From: Nocardioides perillae
GTDB lineage: Bacteria > Actinomycetota > Actinomycetes > Propionibacteriales > Nocardioidaceae
Direction of reading: 5' to 3'
NCBI RefSeq assembly: GCF_013409425.1
Contig: NZ_JACCAC010000001.1
Span: forward strand, 2,542,001-2,606,000
DNA: 64,000 bases
Shown: positions 60,412 through 64,000 of the stretch, piece by piece
Layout of the letters: every line of letters starts with the position of its first letter
How positions within the stretch are numbered: the first letter of the stretch is position 1
Program-made: the position numbers and the translations under genes
Notes under the pieces: model-generated
What the model was told of the DNA's origin: nothing
Database searches by the model: none
The model's input: only the letters and a program-made list of their open reading frames with translations

Positions 60412-61596
60412 CTACGTCGACGGGTCGTCGTCGAAGAGCGCGGCGTCACCCGGCTCTCCTGCCCCGCCGGGCTGTCCGCCGACCCAGGCGCCCCACGCGC
60501 TCGCCGCCGGCACCGGCAGGCCGAGGTGCTCCCAGGCCGCGGGCGTCGCGACGCGACCGCGCGGGGTGCGGGCGAGCAGCCCGCTGCGCACGAGGAACGG
60601 CTCGGCGACCTCCTCGACGGTCTCGCGCTCCTCCCCCACGGCCACCGCGAGCGTCGAGACGCCCACCGGCCCGCCTCCGAAGCGGCGGCACAGCACGTCG
60701 AGGACCGCCCGGTCGAGCCGGTCGAGACCGGAGGAGTCGACCTCGTAGAGGTCGAGCGCGGTGCGCGCCACCGGCTGCGTGACGACGCCGTCGGCGCGCA
60801 CCTGGGCGTAGTCGCGCACGCGGCGCAGCAGCCGGTTGGCGATGCGGGGAGTGCCGCGCGAGCGCGACGCGATCTCGGCCGCGCCTCCCCCGGCCAGCTC
60901 GACGCCCAGCAGGTCGGCGGAGCGCCGCACGATGAGCTCGAGCTCGTCGGGCTCGTAGAACTCCAGGTGCGCGGTGAAGCCGAAGCGGTCGCGCAGCGGC
61001 CCCGGCAGCAGCCCCGCACGGGTCGTCGCGCCGACCAGCGTGAAGGGCGGGATCTCCAGCGGGATGGCGGTGGCACCCGGGCCCTTGCCGATGACCACGT
61101 CGACGCGGAAGTCCTCCATGGCGAGGTAGAGCATCTCCTCGGCCGGTCGCGACATCCGGTGGATCTCGTCGACGAAGAGCACGTCGCCCTCGACCATGCC
61201 CGACAAGATCGCGGCGAGGTCGCCGGCGTGGGTGATCGCGGGGCCGCTGGTGAGCCGCAGCGGGCTGCCCATCTCGGCGGCGATGATCATCGCCAGCGTC
61301 GTCTTGCCGAGGCCCGGGGGGCCCGAGAGCAGCACGTGGTCGGGAGCGCGACCGCGGCGACGCGCGGCCTCGAGGACCAGCCCGAGCTGCTCGCGCACCC
61401 GCACCTGCCCGACCACCTCGTCGAGGGTGCGCGGGCGCAGCGCGGCCTCGACGGCCCGCTCGTCGCCCTCGGCCTCGGCCGCGGTCAGGGTGCGCAGGTG
61501 GGCGTCCTCCGCAGCGCTGAGGCGGGCGTCGGGACCGGCGTACGCCGTGGAGGCGCCGTCGGCGGCCGTGTCGAGGTCGTCGTCGGAGTGGGGCAC
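60412..61596 (-). CDS. ruvB: Holliday junction branch migration helicase RuvB
   Basis: AAA+ motor of RuvAB, 394 aa. Walker [12 protein letters not shown], Walker B LFVDEIHR, sensor [18 protein letters not shown] and the C-terminal winged-helix domain are present. An N-terminal extension of about 40 residues precedes [15 protein letters not shown] start at 61596, 1 bp after the ruvA stop. Confidence 0.98.
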   Translation of the reverse strand: MPHSDDDLDTAADGASTAYAGPDARLSAAEDAHLRTLTAAEAEGDERAVEAALRPRTLDEVVGQVRVREQLGLVLEAARRRGRAPDHVLLSGPPGLGKTTLAMIIAAEMGSPLRLTSGPAITHAGDLAAILSGMVEGDVLFVDEIHRMSRPAEEMLYLAMEDFRVDVVIGKGPGATAIPLEIPPFTLVGATTRAGLLPGPLRDRFGFTAHLEFYEPDELELIVRRSADLLGVELAGGGAAEIASRSRGTPRIANRLLRRVRDYAQVRADGVVTQPVARTALDLYEVDSSGLDRLDRAVLDVLCRRFGGGPVGVSTLAVAVGEERETVEEVAEPFLVRSGLLARTPRGRVATPAAWEHLGLPVPAASAWGAWVGGQPGGAGEPGDAALFDDDPST

Positions 61597-61597
61597 G

Positions 61598-62212
61598 TCA
61601 GGCCCGGCTCAGCGTCTGGAGGGCGGCGCGCAGCAGGGCGCCGACGTCGGGGCGGTCCCCGGCCTGGTCGGCGACGGCCTCGACCGCCTTGTCGGCCTCC
61701 TTGGCCGACCAGCCGAGACCGACGAGGCCCTGGGCGACCTGGTCGCGCCAGGGCGCGGCGCCCGGGGCGGGGGCGCCGGGGAGGGGCGCGGCGCCGACCG
61801 GGGCGCCGATGCGGTCGCGCAGCTCGAGGATGATGCGCTGCGCACCCTTCTGGCCGATGCCGGGGACGCGGGTGAGGGTCTTGACGTCCTCGTCGGCGAC
61901 GGCGCGGCGCACGGCGTCGGGGCTGAGCACGGCGAGCATCGCCTGGGCCAGCTTGGGGCCGACGCCCGAGGCGGTCTGCACGAGCTCGAAGACCTGCTTC
62001 TCGTCGTCGTCGGCGAAGCCGAAGAGGGTCAGCGACTCCTCGCGCACCACCATGCTGGTGGGCAGCGACGCCTCCGCGCCGAGGCGCAGCGCGGCGAGGG
62101 TGCCCGGGGTGCACAGCAGCTCGAGTCCGACCCCGCCGGCGGCGCCGCCGACCTCGAGCACGGCACTGGTGAGGCCGACCTCGGCGACCCGGCCGCGGAC
62201 GAACGCGATCAT
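61598..62212 (-). CDS. ruvA: Holliday junction protein RuvA
   Basis: Tetrameric junction-binding protein, 204 aa. OB domain (about 1-60), HhH motifs [13 protein letters not shown] and [15 protein letters not shown], and the C-terminal RuvB-contact domain (about 150-204), joined by a Pro/Ala/Gly linker. ATG overlaps the ruvC stop by 4 bp. Confidence 0.98.
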   Translation of the reverse strand: MIAFVRGRVAEVGLTSAVLEVGGAAGGVGLELLCTPGTLAALRLGAEASLPTSMVVREESLTLFGFADDDEKQVFELVQTASGVGPKLAQAMLAVLSPDAVRRAVADEDVKTLTRVPGIGQKGAQRIILELRDRIGAPVGAAPLPGAPAPGAAPWRDQVAQGLVGLGWSAKEADKAVEAVADQAGDRPDVGALLRAALQTLSRA

Positions 62213-62787
62213 GCTCTCCTCCTCGCCGGGGCGGGCCCGGTGACGGTCCTGGGTCGGGTGCCGGCGGGCGTCCGGCTCCGGCTCGCGGCCACGGCGGCGT
62301 CGATGCGTGCCTGGGCCCCGCCGCGCCAGATGTGGGTGATCGCGAGCGCGAGTGCGTCGGCGGCGTCGGCGGGCTTCGGTGCGGCGTCGAGGCGCAGGAT
62401 GCGGGTGACCATCGCCCCGACCTGCGCCTTGTCGGCGCGGCCGCTGCCGGAGACGGCCGCCTTCACCTCGCTCGGCGTGTGCAGGGCCACCGGCAGGCCG
62501 CGGCGCGCCGCGGCGACCAGGGCGATGCCGCTGGCCTGCGCCGTGCCCATGACGGTGCTGACGTCGGAGCGGGCGAAGACCCGCTCGACCGCGACCGCGT
62601 CGGGGCGGTGCTCGTCGATCCAGGCGTCGATGCCGCGCTCGATGGTGACCAGGCGCACCGCGACGGGCTCGCTGGCCGAGGTGCGGAGCACGCCGACGTC
62701 GACCAGGCGCAGGGGCCGCCCGACGTCGCCCTCGACCAGGCCCATCCCGCAGCGGGTCAGGCCCGGGTCGATCCCCAGCACGCGCAC
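62209..62787 (-). CDS. ruvC: Holliday junction resolvase RuvC
   Basis: RNase H-fold endonuclease, 192 aa. Catalytic acids D7 ([10 protein letters not shown]), E68 (AVERVFA), D141 and D144 ([12 protein letters not shown]). The GTG at 62787 is used instead of a second GTG two codons later because GAGGAG lies 6-7 nt upstream. A LexA box lies 16 bp before the start. The C-terminal 30 residues are a basic tail ([17 protein letters not shown]). Confidence 0.98.
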   Translation of the reverse strand: MRVLGIDPGLTRCGMGLVEGDVGRPLRLVDVGVLRTSASEPVAVRLVTIERGIDAWIDEHRPDAVAVERVFARSDVSTVMGTAQASGIALVAAARRGLPVALHTPSEVKAAVSGSGRADKAQVGAMVTRILRLDAAPKPADAADALALAITHIWRGGAQARIDAAVAASRSRTPAGTRPRTVTGPAPARRRA

Positions 62788-62802
62788 GCGTCGCTCCTCG
62801 GC

Positions 62803-62818
62803 TCGAACGTCAGTTCGA
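62803..62818. promoter_or_regulatory. LexA (SOS) box upstream of ruvCAB
   Basis: TCGAAC-GTCA-GTTCGA: a perfect match to the Gram-positive/actinobacterial SOS operator CGAAC-N4-GTTCG. It lies 16 bp from the ruvC start and just downstream of a TAACGT hexamer (62825-62830), so LexA would cover the predicted transcription start. Confidence 0.85.
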
Positions 62819-62824
62819 CACGGG

Positions 62825-62830
62825 ACGTTA
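62825..62830 (-). promoter_or_regulatory. Predicted -10 element (TAACGT) of ruvCAB
   Basis: TAACGT fits TAnnnT; its predicted start site (near 62818) falls inside the LexA box. Confidence 0.45.
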
Positions 62831-62850
62831 CGGCGGTGACCGGTCCACCC

Positions 62851-62908
62851 GGTCTCGACACGCCGATCGCGTCCTCGCAGGCTCAGCCACGCGGCTCGCT
62901 CGACCACC
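62851..62908 (-). repeat. REP-like element copy 5
   Basis: GGTCTCGACACG at the left and GGCTCGCTCGACCACC at the right, 58 bp, in the yebC-ruvC gap. It is the longest copy; its ends match copies 3 and 4 while the core differs. Confidence 0.7.
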
Positions 62909-62935
62909 GCCGGCGGCTCCGCTGGCGCGTCGCCG

Positions 62936-63703
62936 CTACGCGTCCTCGAGCTCGGCCATGACCTCGGCCGAGACGTCGACGTTGCTGTAGACGTCCTGCA
63001 CGTCGTCGAGGTCCTCGAGGGCGTCGACGAGCTTGAAGACCTTGCCCGCGGCGGTCGCGTCGACGGGGATGTCCATCGTGGCGACGAACTGCACGTCGGC
63101 GGAGTCGTAGTCGAGGCCGGCGGCCTGCAGCGCGGTGCGGACGGCCACGAGGTCGGTGGCCTCGGAGACGACCTGCCACTGCTCGCCGAGGTCCTCCACC
63201 TCCTCGGCGCCGGCGTCGAGGGTGGCCTCGAGGACGTCGTCCTCGCTGACGTCCTTGCCGTCCTGCGACTTGGCGACCACCACGACACCCTTGCGGTGGA
63301 AGAGTCGCGAGACCGAGCCCGGGTCGGCCATCGTGCCGCCGTTGCGCGTGACGGCGGTGCGCACCTCCATCGCGGCCCGGTTCTTGTTGTCGGTGAGGCA
63401 CTCGACGAGGATGCCGACGCCCTGCGCGCCGTACACCTCGTAGGTGATCGTCGAGTAGTCGGCGCCACCGGTCTCGGCACCGGAGCCGCGCTTGACCGCG
63501 CGGTCGATGTTGTCGTTGGGGACCGAGGACTTCTTGGCCTTCTGGATCGCGTCGTAGAGCGTGGGGTTGCCGGCCGGGTCACCGCCGCCCATGCGGGCCG
63601 CGACCTCGACGTTCTTGATCAGCTTGGCGAACATCTTGCCGCGCTTGGCGTCGATCGCGGCCTTCTTGTGCTTCGTGGTCGCCCACTTGGAGTGGCCTGA
63701 CAT
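62936..63703 (-). CDS. YebC/PmpR family transcription/translation regulator
   Basis: A 255-aa protein of the YebC/TACO1 family, implicated in transcription control and in relieving ribosome stalls at prolines. It begins [20 protein letters not shown], the invariant family N-terminus, with [18 protein letters not shown] and [19 protein letters not shown] following. ATG at 63703 with AGAGGGA upstream; the usual neighbours pdxT and ruvC flank it. Confidence 0.97.
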   Translation of the reverse strand: MSGHSKWATTKHKKAAIDAKRGKMFAKLIKNVEVAARMGGGDPAGNPTLYDAIQKAKKSSVPNDNIDRAVKRGSGAETGGADYSTITYEVYGAQGVGILVECLTDNKNRAAMEVRTAVTRNGGTMADPGSVSRLFHRKGVVVVAKSQDGKDVSEDDVLEATLDAGAEEVEDLGEQWQVVSEATDLVAVRTALQAAGLDYDSADVQFVATMDIPVDATAAGKVFKLVDALEDLDDVQDVYSNVDVSAEVMAELEDA

Positions 63704-63721
63704 GCGTCCCTCTTCTTCCGA

Positions 63722-63776
63722 CTCGCTCGGTGCCCGCTCGGTGCCTGCTGGGTGCCTGCTCGGTGTGTGCCGAGTG
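63722..63776. repeat. 11-bp tandem repeat in the yebC leader
   Basis: Five 11-bp units, CTCGCTCGGTG, CCCGCTCGGTG, CCTGCTGGGTG, CCTGCTCGGTG and a diverged fifth, just upstream of the yebC ribosome binding site. Confidence 0.85.
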
Positions 63777-63786
63777 CCGGTCGTCG

Positions 63787-63792
63787 ATCCTA
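63787..63792 (-). promoter_or_regulatory. Predicted -10 element (TAGGAT) of yebC
   Basis: TAGGAT in GGTAGGATCGAC, between the two 11-bp arrays; it gives a leader of about 77 nt holding the first array. Confidence 0.4.
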
Positions 63793-63824
63793 CCGGCGGC
63801 GCCGGGGGGCGCCGCGCCGGCCAC

Positions 63825-63884
63825 GACCGCGCCGCGACCGCGCCGCGACCGCGCCGCGACCGGACCGCGACCGGACCGCGACCG
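63825..63884. repeat. 11-bp tandem repeat abutting the pdxT stop
   Basis: GACCGCGCCGC x3 then GACCGGACCGC x2 and a partial unit, ending at the pdxT stop codon. Period is exactly 11 bp throughout. Confidence 0.9.
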
Positions 63885-64000
63885 TCAGCCCAGGAGGTCG
63901 AGGAAGAGGCGGTGCAGGCGCAGGTCGTGCCCGACCTCGGGGTGGAACGACGTCGCCAGCAGCGGCCCCTGCCGCACCGCGACCGGGTGGTCGGCCGCCT
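63885..64000 (-). CDS. pdxT: Pyridoxal 5'-phosphate synthase glutaminase subunit PdxT, C-terminal fragment
   Basis: Only the last 38 codons lie inside the window, ending TGA at 63885-63887; the rest is beyond the right edge. [18 protein letters not shown] carries the His and Glu of the class I glutaminase triad, and [14 protein letters not shown] is the family C-terminus. PdxT supplies ammonia to PdxS for vitamin B6 synthesis. Location next to yebC is typical of actinomycetes. Confidence 0.9.
   Translation of the reverse strand, partial: AADHPVAVRQGPLLATSFHPEVGHDLRLHRLFLDLLG

Overview
The window is 64 kb of very GC-rich chromosomal DNA (GC is high in every frame and about half the genes use GTG starts) from an actinomycete, most likely a Nocardioides-like member of the Propionibacteriales. 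The evidence is an actinobacterial-type integration host factor (mIHF), the order mihF-gmk-rpoZ-coaBC-metK-priA-def-fmt-rsmB, the block alaS-ruvX-mltG-aroE-aroC-aroK-aroB-aroQ-efp-nusB next to the pyr operon, and dispersed 'GGTCTCGACAC...CTCGACCACC' elements, which I associate with Nocardioides. Species assignment is inference. Almost everything reads on the minus strand; the only convincing plus-strand gene is a DUF349 gene at 53152-54378. No tRNA, rRNA, CRISPR array, prophage or transposase was recognised.

Reading the minus strand 5'->3' (right to left): the pdxT tail, yebC, ruvC-ruvA-ruvB (with a perfect LexA box), yajC, a degenerate SecDF-like fusion, apt and relA; then, past the plus-strand DUF349 gene, a metallo-beta-lactamase-fold hydrolase and hisS-aspS. 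Next comes a dipeptide/oligopeptide ABC transporter operon (permease, binding protein, permease, two ATPases), which looks like a cargo block beside rarA. Then two small unknown genes, alaS, ruvX, mltG, and the shikimate genes aroE-(prepilin peptidase)-aroC-aroK-aroB-aroQ, followed by csbD-like, efp and nusB.

Between nusB and pyrR lies the accessory part of the window (about 23.1-29.5 kb): a 26-bp minisatellite, a DUF222/HNH endonuclease-like gene, REP-like elements, and two paralogous flavin disulfide oxidoreductases flanking a DUF1206 membrane protein.

The pyrimidine operon pyrR-pyrB-pyrC-carA-carB-pyrD-pyrK'-pyrD'-pyrF-lipoprotein runs from 22996 to 11445, mostly with 4-bp overlaps, behind a leader that matches the PyrR-binding loop. 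Besides an intact class-2 dihydroorotate dehydrogenase it contains a second PyrK/PyrD-like pair whose PyrD half has lost the usual catalytic residues. The left end carries mihF-gmk-rpoZ-coaBC, metK, priA (without helicase ATPase motifs), def-fmt-rsmB, a stand-alone LigD-type polymerase domain and a truncated recQ.

The most unusual items are the degenerate PyrD'/PyrK' pair, the SecDF-like protein without proton-relay residues, the 26-bp array, a 45-nt hairpin inside the dpp operon, and several genes predicted to be transcribed leaderlessly from TAnnnT hexamers exactly 6-7 nt before the start codon.
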